A stretch of DNA of 20,569 nt, taken from Circinella minor (taxonomy: Eukaryota > Mucoromycota > Mucoromycetes > Mucorales > Lichtheimiaceae). The position numbers and the translations under genes were made by a program. The notes under the pieces are model-generated. The model was given only the letters and a program-made list of their open reading frames with translations. It was not told where the DNA came from and made no database searches. This document shows positions 10,117-19,618 of this stretch, one piece after another (within the stretch, counting starts at the first letter, position 1; each line of letters opens with the position of its first letter). Location of the stretch: NCBI GenBank assembly GCA_016758965.1, contig JAEPRB010000373.1:1-20569 (forward strand), in the 5' to 3' direction.

Positions 10117-10437
10117 TTAAACACTATTATTTATTTTGATTTGTTCTTATTATTAATCCGGATATGTAATAAAGGAACATCAAAGAAAGAATGAGATTAG
10201 TAATAACTGTCATAAACGGTTTCAGAGAATGATCTAGAATTAATATTTATAATAGAACAAATATAATAGGTCAATCCATTTATATACAATATAGTTTAGC
10301 CATGATTAGATAAAATAAGATAGTTACATAATTTAGAAAAGATATAAAAGAGTAGTTATTTTATTTCAGGAATAAACAGATTCTCAACTATATTTACTTT
10401 AGCCCCATCTTTCTATTTTTTACTACTCGTATTTATC
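10117..10437. other. Spacer, no gene seen
   Basis: AT-rich sequence between the two AT-rich ORFs, somewhat less AT-biased than they are. Stops in all frames; no repeat or element end noticed. Confidence 0.4.
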
Positions 10438-10862
10438 TCAAATATAATCTAATAATAAATAATCTTGTTTATTAAAATATTTAATGTTTTTATTTTCGTC
10501 AATAAATTTTTTATTATAATAATTTAATGCAAATTTTAATTCAGGAATACTTGCTATATTATAATTTTCAAATATTTTATTTATCGTATCATTATAATTT
10601 TTAACAGTATAATCAATAGAAATATGATTATCTTTATTTTCATTATTAGTTTTTATATTTTTATCAATTTCATTATTCTTATCATCTATATTCTTATCAT
10701 CTATATTCTTATCATCTATATTTTTATCATCAATTTTTATATTTTTCTTATTATCATTTATATTTAATACACAAATATGATCTTTTTTATAAAATAAATA
10801 ATTATTATTTCTCTTTTTTTTCTTTCAATAGGTGAAGTCTTTATATGTTCCCTTTTTGTCAT
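10438..10862 (-). CDS. Second AT-rich Asn/Asp/Lys-rich ORF, unknown function, frame break at an A8 run
   Basis: An ATG at 10862 begins MTKREHIKTSPIERKK. The T8 run at 10814-10821 then shifts the frame; after it about 125 codons stay open, ending QDYLLLDYI and TGA at 10438-10440. The body contains four NIDDK units from a 15-bp tandem repeat and a segment like NYNIASIPELKFALNYYNKK. It shares extreme A/T third positions with the ORF at 8292-10116 and lies 321 bp upstream of it on the same strand, so both may come from the same source. No family recognised. The one-base break could be a homopolymer sequencing error. Confidence 0.4.
10678..10737. repeat. 15-bp coding minisatellite
   Basis: CTTATCATCTATATT is repeated three times exactly (10678-10692, 10693-10707, 10708-10722) followed by an imperfect fourth unit. 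On the minus strand it encodes NIDDK repeats and keeps the frame. Confidence 0.85.
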
Positions 10863-10995
10863 TTTATTTTCTTAATATATAAAATTCAATTTGAAATAAA
10901 ATATATGCAAGATCAAATGCGGAGTTTCAATTAACACTATATTCTATACTTAATCCCAAAATGAATACAGTGTTTTGCGTTTAAAAATATAAAAA

Positions 10996-11101
10996 TTGGG
11001 GGGTTGAAATACAATTTTTGGTTCGGCTAATGAAATTTTTCTGGCATCAGTAAAATTTTTAGACTATCAGTATAATTTTTATGGGATGAGTATAATTTTT
11101 C
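10996..11101. repeat. Left-arm subterminal 20-bp iterations of the Tc1-like element
   Basis: Reverse-orientation copies of the AAAAATTnnACTGATnnnn unit, about five in a row, including ATCAGTAAAATTTTT and ATCAGTATAATTTTT. They mirror the array at 12835-12956 but with one unit fewer. Confidence 0.8.
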
Positions 11102-11198
11102 ACTATCTAATATAATAATCAAGAATTCATTATAAAAAAAAAAAAGACAAAATGAAAACACCTTGGTATAAACTATCAATATTGATTATATAAAACAT

Positions 11199-12519
11199 CT
11201 ATATCCTTTCCATATTAATACACTTATTAAAGTATCTGTAAGAATGGCGTATATAGCCTTTACAGTTTTTAGTAGTTATAATTTTCACTGCTTCTTCAAT
11301 ACAAGTAGCCAATATCTCGTTTTTTTCAAGTGGGGTCTTGCGTACCTCTCTTTTTATTTGTGCCCAGCACTCTTCAATGAGATTTAAGAACGGAGAATAT
11401 GGTGGTAAGAAAAGAGGTGTATGGCCATGATCACGGACTGCTTGAAGGACTTCGGCAGTTTTATGAATGTCAGCATTATCCATAACAATGTACATGTTGT
11501 TCAAACCTACTTTTTTTAACACAGACGACATCTCGTGTACAAACAACAAAAAATGACTCGAAGAAGTGCCATGCAGAAGACCTGACCTTTTGCTAACAAT
11601 TTTACGTTTTTTTTGATCCACTGGATTTAGGCACTTGTTGTGAAAGTGGAATTAGGCCATAATAAGACATACCGCCAAGTACACTTAGGTTAACACCTTG
11701 TTGTGTTGGAACTTCGATGTCTGCAGGCTCTCCTTTTTTTGACCACACAACAGGACGTACCATATTCTTCTTGAATCTGCTTTCATCAACAAAAACACAT
11801 TTCTTCTTGAAATCTATCTCATTATCAATGATATACTCAACGAATTGGCGACGTGCTTCAATAGTATCTTCAGAATTCTGCTCAGCTACCTTTAGTTGAG
11901 TTCGAGTAAGACTAAATAAAAGCTTTTCAGTTATATGATGATAAACAGTGGACTGATTGATTGTTAGACCCTCAAATGGTTTACAAAGTTCATGAGTTGC
12001 ATCCTTAATAATACAAGTAGGATGCTCATCAACATAGCTTTCTAAAAACTGAGAATGTTCATCAGTAAGTTTGATATTATTTTGCTTCGGCTTGAGTTCC
12101 GAAGTAGGCACATAACCAGGTAGCGTACAACCACCATTGTCTTTCCATTGCCTATTAAACTTATATGCTGCAGAAGGCTTAATGCCGGCTTCCTTAGCTG
12201 CCTCTTTCAGTTTCTAATTCTTGTTTTGAATGAGACTAACGAATTGTGCGACTTGAGCTGGTTTATACTTCGTTGGTGTCCACACAAGATCTGGATTAGA
12301 AACCAAACCAAGTTCTGATTCTTCCATAGAAATGTCATGAATGGTAATGGAAGAATCGTCATCATCGTCTGATGACAAGCAGTCATCCGAGAGATGTTCT
12401 AACTTGTGTATGGTTTTGATGGTAACAGTTTTTTGAGGTTCATCTTCTGTCTCACTGTCAGGCCCATCACGAGCATAATCCCCGGATGACTGATAATGAT
12501 AAAATGTAACTGTTTGCAT
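11199..12519 (-). pseudogene. Tc1-like DD34E transposase with one in-frame stop and one frameshift
   Basis: Starts at ATG 12519 with an unusual acidic Ser/Asp-rich N-terminal extension of about 100 residues (LSSDDDDDSSITIHDIS). A TAG at 12214-12216 interrupts the same frame just before a helix-turn-helix segment (KEAAKEAGIKPSAAYKFNRQ). The frame continues to 11602 with a second DNA-binding region (FEGLTINQSTVYHHI) and the first catalytic Asp in CVFVDESRFKKN. At the T8 run 11607-11614 the frame moves by one base. The C-terminal part (to 11199) has the second Asp in IVMDNADIHKT and Glu in PPYSPFLNLIEECWAQIK, with 34 residues between them, the Tc1-type spacing. All catalytic residues are present, so the element may have decayed only slightly or been affected by sequence error. 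Confidence 0.85.
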
Positions 12520-12756
12520 GATCGTGTAAAGGTGTTTTTACTAAAAGAAATAAAAGGTTGTATAAAGTACAAAAAAAAAGTGTGCCAGGGCAAAACTCCA
12601 CTTTGAGCTACTTATAAAACCAATCAAACTTGTCTCCTTGTCTGTCCCTTTTGAGTTACAAAGGTTTTAAGCACATATAATAGAGATAAATCGCAGTAGA
12701 AAGAAAGTTAGCAAAGATATAAATAGGTACAATGACGATGCATTAAGTAATGTTGA

Positions 12757-12777
12757 TTATTATTATTATTATTATTT
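12757..12777. repeat. (ATT)n microsatellite
   Basis: About seven ATT units next to the inner end of the right arm of the Tc1-like element. Confidence 0.8.
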
Positions 12778-12834
12778 TCATTTTGTCTTTGTTTTTTTTT
12801 TGTAATGAATCCTTGATTATTATATTGGATAGTG

Positions 12835-12956
12835 AAAAATTATACTCATCCCACAAAAGTTATACTGATAGTCTAAAAATTTTACTGATGCCAGAAAAAT
12901 TTCACTGATGCAAGAAAAATTTCATTGGCCAAACCAAAAATTGTATTTCAACCCCC
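12835..12956. repeat. Right-arm subterminal array, exact 20-bp period
   Basis: Units start at 12835, 12855, 12875, 12895 and 12915, each beginning AAAAATT (second unit AAAAGTT), followed by nACTGAT or nACTCAT in the first four. A 21-bp fifth and a diverged sixth unit follow toward the end of the element. The right arm holds one unit more than the left. Such iterations are typical places for transposase binding; that role is inferred. Confidence 0.8.
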
Positions 12957-13140
12957 CAATTTTTATATTTTTAAACGCAAAACACTGTATAAGCATGGGA
13001 AGGCGATTGCTGAGCAAGGCCTTGAACGAGTTTAATAATATCAATAAGTCTAAATATTTGAAATATTTAATAAATGTAAAAAATACATACTATTTAATAC
13101 ACTAAAATGAGCATATATATACATACTGAGTATAAAGTAA

Positions 13141-13262
13141 TTAGGAAAGTCCACTCTCTAAGGCGAATTCAGCTATCAAGAGTTCAAGCTTTAACAAATC
13201 AAGTTTGATTGTATCATTTGCTGTGTGAACGCTCTCAGACCATATGTTACCACCAATATATT
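13141..13262 (-). pseudogene. Orphan terminal exon of an unrecognised gene
   Basis: After a TTTATAG acceptor-like site the minus strand has 40 open codons: YIGGNIWSESVHTANDTIKL, then DLLKLELLIAEFALESGLS and TAA at 13141-13143. Balanced composition and helix-like pattern suggest real coding sequence. I do not recognise the family, and no upstream exon is evident before the LINE fragment. It may be a leftover of a gene displaced by insertions. Confidence 0.35.
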
Positions 13263-13635
13263 CTATAAACTTACAATGTTATAAGTGATATAGTTGCTTT
13301 TATTATATAGTTTAAAATTTATATTTTATTAAAGTATAAGACTAAAATGACCAGCACCTATAGGTATCTGGTCGCTTCCTTGTAGTATGATGTAAATAGA
13401 AAGTTAAAGAATGAAGTTAGGGAAGTAAAAATAATAACTAAAAAAAACCTCCTGTACAGGAAAAGTTATACTAATGTGTAAAGACATAGGATGGTGTGAA
13501 AAAAAATAGATAACAATAAAGAGATCAAAATAATGAGTAAAAAAATGAACATAAATAATTAAGAAGTAAAGAAGATAAGATGTAGAAGATGCTGAAGATA
13601 AGAGGGATCAAAAGAGAATACAAATGTAAAATGAG
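13263..13635. other. Spacer, possibly LINE 3' untranslated sequence
   Basis: No gene seen. It lies downstream of the LINE stop codon on the minus strand, so part of it may be that element's 3' tail, but no poly-A end or target duplication could be placed. Confidence 0.3.
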
Positions 13636-14256
13636 TTATTCAATGGTGTCGATTGTTGATGTAGGAATACTATCTATAGCTTCTTCTGGTGCTGGTTCGT
13701 CATCATCAAATATATCATCTGGATGGCTCAGAAAATCATTTTCCAAAGTACTTGAATCAGAGCTGGCCATATTGTTGACCAATTACCCATAGCAAGCCCT
13801 ACCTCAGAATAGGGAAGACTTTTGAGAATGTGATCTAAAGGTTGTATGTTGCGTGGTAATAATGGGATGGTGCCGAATTTATCTAGTAAATCTTGCATAA
13901 GTGGTTCAAGGAGAAGACAATGTGTGAAATGAGTTCGATGAGCTGCTTGATGTCCATATCGGCAATCCTTAAGAGGATAGGATGGAAGCCAATGCATATG
14001 CCATTTAATAAGTTGATGACAATCTTTGGAAAAAGAAGGCAGATAAAGAATCAGATCGATGATACACTTAGTGCCTAGACAATTAATGGTTTTAAATTTA
14101 TTGCGTCATGATATGTATTCTTGGTCTTGTTTTTCTTTAATTGCTGTGGCAACTGGGTCTCTTGGTTGGTTGTGGCTATTGCGTAATTTATTGAATCGTT
14201 GATGAACTGGATTGCTGGTGGTTAGTCTTTTCCATTGTTTGTTAGGGTGTTTTTGA
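13636..14256 (-). pseudogene. LINE (non-LTR retrotransposon) ORF, C-terminal fragment
   Basis: The reading frame enters from the MULE-2 edge at 14256 (HPNKQWKRLTTSNPVHQRFN), meets TGA at 14106-14108, and continues with CIIDLILYLPSF and KWHMHWLPSYPLKDC. Then comes a Cys/His region (DCRYGHQAAHRTHFTHC) in which the second Cys of the expected C-x2-C pair is Gly. The region WPALIQVLWKM is followed by a one-base deletion near 13740; in the next frame FLSHPDDIFDDDEPAPEEA leads to TAA at 13636-13638. A Cys/His knuckle after the reverse transcriptase and an acidic Pro tail fit the 3' end of fungal LINE ORFs as I remember them. The reverse transcriptase core is absent because the frame stops at the MULE-2 boundary. 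Confidence 0.6.
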
Positions 14257-15056
14257 GCAAAAATTGAATTTTGCGCAGAAAAATCCCAAATATGGAAGGA
14301 GCTAAGAATTGGGGGGAAGTTTCCTTTTTTTTTTTTTTTTTTTTTTCTTTCTTTTTTTTTTTACAATAATAGTGATAAAGAAAAAAAATGGTATGTTAAT
14401 TCGCTTCTTCATATTTATAAAGTGAAAGATCTACTCTTAATAACGGTAATACTAATGTTCTCATTTCCTTTTAATCTACAATTAGACTAATCAGTTCTTT
14501 TAGCTGATTGGCAGGTAAAACAATACGCGTGTTTTTGTTTAAGCTTAAAAGGATTGACTTTGACACGAGTGCTATTTTATTTTTCTTTCAAACGTCATAT
14601 TAACAACATATTTTTATTACTTCTGATTTAACATTATATAGTCATTCGCCTAATGAATTAATAATCCCAAGTTTAATATTGATGGAAAAGGCACGCAATC
14701 AGTAAGTTGAATATGTTGAAATAGTGTATAACGCGCGTTATTCATATTATTACTAAAGACTTGCACGACACGCGTTGTATAGAATTTCCTCTTCAATGTT
14801 ACAATTCCTTCCACGGATTTAAGTAATTATATAAACGATTTAACAATCAGATTTAAGCTGATTTATATTCAAAGACGAAATCGGTGAGTTAACAGATAAA
14901 AAGTATATTTCAAGAAACAAAACTGGTCATAGAGACTTCCGTATAGCACAATAACAATTTGATTAAAATAAAATACATGGATTTATACCGACCAGAAATA
15001 TTAACTTGTATATTGTATGGAGAAGTCGGGCAATGGCTTAATATTAAGGAGAGAAA
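14257..15056 (+). repeat. MULE-2 left terminal inverted arm
   Basis: Mirror of 18213-19004. Contains a T-rich tract at about 14321-14362 that is longer than its partner, several ACGCGT/ACGCGCGTTA motifs (ACGCG at about 14525, 14731 and 14769) and a sharp inner end at GAGAAA. Confidence 0.92.
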
Positions 15057-15250
15057 TAGGAGTGGTTAGAAAGTCTTTTGAGCGTACTGTGAGATAAAGG
15101 GGAAAGGGGATAATGACGATAAAAATAGGAGAAGATATACCTAATATCGAATATAAATTTAAATGATCCTTATATATGATGTGCTTCTTTTTTCTTTACT
15201 TTCGAATATTTTACATCTGCTATAATATTTCTTTTTTTTTACTACCACCA

Positions 15251-17852
15251 ATGTCTACCCAAAGCATGACCATCACGAACGTTTCTTCTGTTATTGCACA
15301 GGCTATCAATCTATTGAAAGAACAACATACAGGCCCAGTTGCTCCCGTCGATCCTGTATCTCCTATTGTAACAGTAGAAAAGTATCGATCGCAATATGAA
15401 CAATGGATTAAAGATGAAGAGGACCGTCTTGGACTTAAGTTTTATAACCGAACAAATGAATATTGCATAAACCGTAATATTGAATATTGTAATAAGCATG
15501 GTGCCCATAAAGATGCTGATCAACATATTACAGCATCCCAGCAACAAACAAATATTGTTTTTCAACAATATGTGCCACGCGAAAATAATAAACGTGGTCG
15601 TCCTACGACATGTACCTTTATGGAGGTACTATTTCTACTATTTAATAAAGAAATAACACGTTGCGTTTTATATTTTTTTATATGTAGTTTCGCAATATAA
15701 TAAAAATGGATTATATATATTTTTCTTAGGTATATCAATGCCATCGCCATCGCACACCAGCTCCTATATCTGATAATGATAATCGACGCCACGATAATAT
15801 TCCTTGTGGATGTACAGCATCTATTAAGGTGAAAGGCACTTCTAGCCGTCCTGGAATAGTATCAGTAACATATGACTGGCAGCACACCGGTCATATTCCT
15901 GGTTCAATTGACGACTTGGTTTCAGCACCTATTTCGCGTTCAGTAAAAAAAACTCTTAGTGATCTTGTTGATCAAAATTTAGATTGGCAAAATATCAAAC
16001 ATATGTTACGTGTTGACCGTGAAATATTAGAAAAAATTCTTACAGGTAATACTGCTGAAATTCCAAATGTTTTGCGAATCACATACCAAGAAGTTTATTA
16101 TTTGATGACTCAATCGCTACAAAAAAGAGCTTACCGTGATTCGGATATGGGTGAGAGCCTTGTAAAGTGGAAATCTTTTATTGTTGAAAAAGGAGATTAT
16201 TGTCTATATGAGAATATGGATTCGATTCAAGATGGCATGTTTTTTTTTGCATTTATGTCTAATTGGCAAATTAATGTATGTTGAGCATTTTTAAATTTTT
16301 TTTTGCTTTTTATTTTATATACTTATACCTATATATAGCTTTTACGTGAAAACAGTCGTGTTGTGTGCCTTGATTCAACTCATGGTACATGTGTTGGATA
16401 TGATCGGGAACGATGTTTCCTTTATACACTTGTTGCAAGAAGTGATACAACTGGAAAAGGGGCTCCATTTTGTTGGATGATTACCAACTCTGAAGCCCAT
16501 CAACCAGTTGAGCATTGGCTTAAATGGCTTCATGAAAATCGTGGATTTCGCCCTGTCAAGATGATGATTGATAATTCAGATACTGAGATCCTTGCAATTC
16601 GTAAAGCATTAGGTGATTCTTGCCAAATTTTATTATGCCATTGGCATATCCTCCGTGCTTGGAAAAAACAAATTGCATCAAAGGTTACTTCTACTCCTGA
16701 TGTACAAAAAACAATAGATGAGAAAAAGATACGTCGAAATGAAGGTTTTGAAGCAATGATAGCGATGATGAAAGCAGAAACAATAGATGACTTCAATTAT
16801 TCCTATGAAGATTTTGAATTATGGTGTCAGGTTGAAGATGGTTGGGATGGAACTGAGTTATTAGATTATTTTGACCGAGAATATTTGGTGAAAAAGGAGA
16901 GCTGGGCAAATGCTTGGCGTCATGTAAGTATTATTTTTATTAGTAATTTCATTTGCAAAAATTGTGTTTTTTAATATTATATATATAGCAAAATATGCTT
17001 ATAGATACTAATAATATGCAAGAATCCTACCACCGTATGTTGAAGGAAGTTTACCTGTCAACATTAAAAAAACAAAGGGTTGATGTTCTTGTTTATGTTT
17101 TATACGAAATTCTTTTATGTGACATCATGGATGATCATATAAGAACACAACTTTCCATTCGTGCAGTTGTTCTGAATAAAAGTGAAAGACAACGACGACG
17201 TATTGCATACAGTTACTCAGGTACATGTTTATATAGTATGACAACAAAGTGTTTTATATATTTACTCAATTATTCAATATATAGAGGATGATGCACAAAG
17301 TTTAATTGTTGCACATCATTCCAACCATATAACAGTTATGTCATTCACAACACCAGGGCAGTTTTATGAAGTATATGTTAATGAAATAACTGACACAATG
17401 ATTGGATGTACATGTCCAGATCATGTCAGAAATGGTGCTCTGTGTAAGCATATGTTCCTAGTAAATAGAATTGAAAAAATTGCTTTAATGGATAGAACAT
17501 CTCGACAGGTAAATCCACTTTTAATCGCACAAGCTACTGAACATCGAGTTGACGATCCAGAAGATGCACTTATTTTGGCAATGGAAAGGTTTGTTAAACA
17601 TAGTTGTTGAGGCAACCATTTTATTTTCAAAAAAAAAATAACTTATATCTTATAACATTATACTTGCTTAGATTGAGTACATCAGCTGAGAAGTTGAACA
17701 CTCAACTCACCAAAGTTAGCCGTGCAAATTATGATCCAACTGCTACAAGACATATCAACAAAGTAGCAGAACAGCTTAGTAGTGCATGGTCTACTTTAAA
17801 ACGGCATGAAAACAGCAATACTAATCCTAACAATCAAAACCGTTACTATTAG
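15251..17852 (+). CDS. MULE transposase, six exons, 740 codons, intact
   Basis: Catalyses cut-and-paste movement of MULE-2 by binding its arms in the nucleus. Exons: 15251-15625, 15730-16275, 16339-16923, 16989-17220, 17285-17588, 17672-17852. All five introns (104, 63, 65, 64, 83 nt) start GT, end AG and keep phase, giving one frame to TAG at 17850. ATG 15251 (MSTQSMTITN) was chosen; an in-frame ATG at 15176 would add a hydrophobic leader that looks like untranslated sequence. Residues about 126-190 form a FAR1/FLYWCH-like Cys/His region (VYQCHRHR, NIPCGCTASIKV). The DDE core has Asp319 in VCLDSTHGT, Asp385 in MMIDNSDTE, the CHWH motif at 407-410, and a probable Glu at 514 in TNNMQESYHRMLK. 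A SWIM zinc finger is complete: Cys621, Cys623, Cys633, His635 in CTCPDHVRNGALCKH. Related in layout to the MULE-1 protein but clearly diverged. Confidence 0.9.
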
Positions 17853-18212
17853 TACTTTTATATTTTTATATCATTATTTACTTATTGGATTATATATATA
17901 TATATATATATACTTTATATTCTTAAAAACCACTCCCCTCAATATCATTATATAACTTTTATTTATTTACTATGCCACATTCTCTTTCTATTTATACTCC
18001 ACTTTCCACTATATCTTTTTTAATCTTTTTATGCTTGTCTATATTTTGTTTTATGCCTTATCATTTATATATGCTTCTTATGTTTTCTTTTTTTCCTTTC
18101 TTATTTATTTTATTATGCCTTAACTTGTCTCTTTCTTATACTTTATATTTCATGAATTTATGCCGCTCCCCTTTACTATATATGCTTTTACCGAATATGA
18201 TTCCTACTTTTC
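17853..18212. other. Spacer between transposase stop and right arm of MULE-2
   Basis: Contains an (AT)n run at about 17892-17912 and a pyrimidine-rich stretch. An open frame at 17972-18268 would be a Leu/Phe/Ser-rich hydrophobic peptide, but it is low-complexity and runs into the arm, so I do not call it a gene. Confidence 0.5.
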
Positions 18213-19004
18213 TTTCTCTCCTTAATATTAAGCCATTGCCCGACTTCTCCATACAATATACAAGTTAATATTTCTGGTCGGTATAAATCCATGTATTTTA
18301 TTTTAATCAAATTGTTATTGTGCTATACGGAAGTCTCTATGACCAGTTTTGTTTCTTGAAATATACTTTTTATCTGTTAACTCACCGATTTCGTCTTTGA
18401 ATATAAATCAGCTTAAATCTGATTGTTAAATCGTTTATATAATTACTTAAATCCGTGGAAGGAATTGTAACATTGAAGAGGAAATTCTATACAACGCGTG
18501 TCGTGCAAGTCTTTAGTAATAATATGAATAACGCGCGTTATACACTATTTCAACATATTCAACTTACTGATTGCGTGCCTTTTCCATCAATATTAAACTT
18601 GGGATTATTAATTCATTAGGCGAATGACTATATAATGTTAAATCAGAAGTAATAAAAATATGTTGTTAATATGACGTTTGAAAGAAAAATAAAATAGCAC
18701 TCGTGTCAAAGTCAATCCTTTTAAGCTTAAACAAAAACACGCGTATTGTTTTACCTGCCAATCAGCTAAAAGAACTGATTAGTCTAATTGTAGATTAAAA
18801 GGAAATGAGAACATTAGTATTACCGTTATTAAGAGTAGATCTTTCACTTTATAAATATGAAGAAGCGAATTAACATACCATTTTTTTTCTTTATCACTAT
18901 TATTGTAAAAAAAAAAAAGAAAGAAAAAAAAAAAAAGGAAACTTCCCCCCAATTCTTAGCTCCTTCCATATTTGGGATTTTTCTGCGCAAAATTCAATTT
19001 TTGC
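18213..19004 (-). repeat. MULE-2 right terminal inverted arm
   Basis: Mirror of 14257-15056, with A-rich tract at about 18907-18937 shorter than its partner. It ends inside helicase coding sequence: the minus-strand helicase frame crosses into the arm after RLTINM. Confidence 0.92.
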
Positions 19005-19616
19005 GCATGTTGATTGTTAAACGAAAAGCACGAATTGAATTCCATAAAGGCGAACGAACAAAACTTGCATTTATACAGTCACTTCTACTTCCTCTTTTGA
19101 CAACAGGAAGGGTCTGTCGAAAATCACCACCAAAAACTATTACTTTGTTACCAAAAAGGGCGTTTTGTAGTAAAGGATCAGTAGCACCCATGATATCTTG
19201 AAGTGTACGATTTACAGCCTCAACAGCATGACGATGAATCACTGGTACTTCATCCCAAACAATTAAAGAAGCATCGCGAATGGCTTGTGCCCTTTCACTT
19301 TGTAAACTAATTGAACATATAGATGAATCATCTAAATTTTCAACAGGAATTTTGAATACAGAATGTGCTGTTGCACCTCGTCGAAGCAACAAAGCAGCAA
19401 CACCAGTAGAAGCAACAGCAATTGCAGACTTGTTTTGAGATTGAACGTGGGCAAGGAGAGTATTATAAAGGAATGTTTTACCGCTCCCGCCTTGACCATC
19501 CAAAAGAAGGCGCGTTGCTCTATAGTAGGATCATCGACAGCAGCTGTTACTGCATCGAATACGGCACGTTGATCAGCATTAAGGCTTCTAATTGGGTTAG
19601 GTCCAGGTTTATACCC
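19005..19616 (-). pseudogene. Helitron-type Pif1-like helicase, N-terminal half, cut by MULE-2
   Basis: A superfamily 1B helicase of the kind found at the C-terminus of Helitron Rep-helicase proteins or as free Pif1 copies. Upstream segment NPIRSLNADQRAVFDAVTAA is in one frame and the rest in another, separated by a one-base loss at the A4 run 19502-19505. Then in order: Walker A GQGGSGKTFLYNTLL, motif Ia AIAVASTGVAALLL with TAHSVFKIP, Walker B as LIVWDEVPV (family usually DEAP), motif III GGDFRQTLPVV, and start of motif IV RLTINMR, where the MULE-2 arm begins. Motifs V and VI are absent and do not appear on the other side of MULE-2. Upstream, the frame runs into a Lys/Ser-rich repeat. Confidence 0.85.
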
Positions 19617-19618
19617 GG

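Larger units (their letters stand above)
10968..12987 (-). mobile_element. Tc1/mariner-superfamily element, 2,020 bp, with about 200-bp inverted arms
   Basis: The ends are CAGTGTTTTGCGTTTAAAA at 10968 and its mirror finishing CACTG at 12987, flanked by TA on both sides (10966-10967 and 12988-12989). The arms run to about 11158 and from about 12775. Each arm contains an iterated 20-bp motif. A DD34E transposase gene lies inside on the minus strand. The gene has two lesions, so this copy is probably inactive. Just beyond the right end, the minus strand has an open stretch (about 13035 to 12990, LVQGLAQQSPSHAY) that ends at the insertion point, so an older coding sequence may have been hit. Confidence 0.9.
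14257..19004 (+). mobile_element. MULE-2: apparently intact Mutator-like transposon, about 4.75 kb
   Basis: Inverted arms at 14257-15056 and 18213-19004 enclose a complete six-exon transposase gene on the plus strand. By eye the arms match at every base except for the length of a T/A homopolymer tract (800 versus 792 bp). Identical arms and an open 740-codon gene suggest a recent insertion that may still be active. Outer ends read GCAAAAATTGAATTTTGCGC. The 9 bp outside are TGTTTTTGA on the left and GCATGTTGA on the right, so no proper duplication is seen. The left flank is LINE coding sequence and the right flank is a helicase gene. Confidence 0.9.

Noticed and set aside
10678..10737. CRISPR-like short repeats
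   Set aside because: Contiguous 15-bp units without spacers, in a coding frame: a minisatellite.
8292..10862. Firm assignment of the AT-rich ORFs to a giant virus
   Set aside because: Only composition and a Cys cluster suggest it. No recognisable viral hallmark gene is present in the window.
14321..14362. Long poly-T tract read as a LINE poly-A tail
   Set aside because: It is inside the MULE-2 arm and has a mirrored partner at about 18907-18937, so it belongs to the MULE.
15176..15250. Upstream ATG as the MULE-2 transposase start
   Set aside because: It would add 25 mostly hydrophobic residues from a T-rich leader; the ATG at 15251 starts the recognisably coding composition.
17972..18268. 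Plus-strand open frame for a hydrophobic Leu/Phe/Ser-rich peptide inside MULE-2
   Set aside because: Pyrimidine-rich low-complexity sequence, no homology I recognise, and the frame ends inside the terminal arm.
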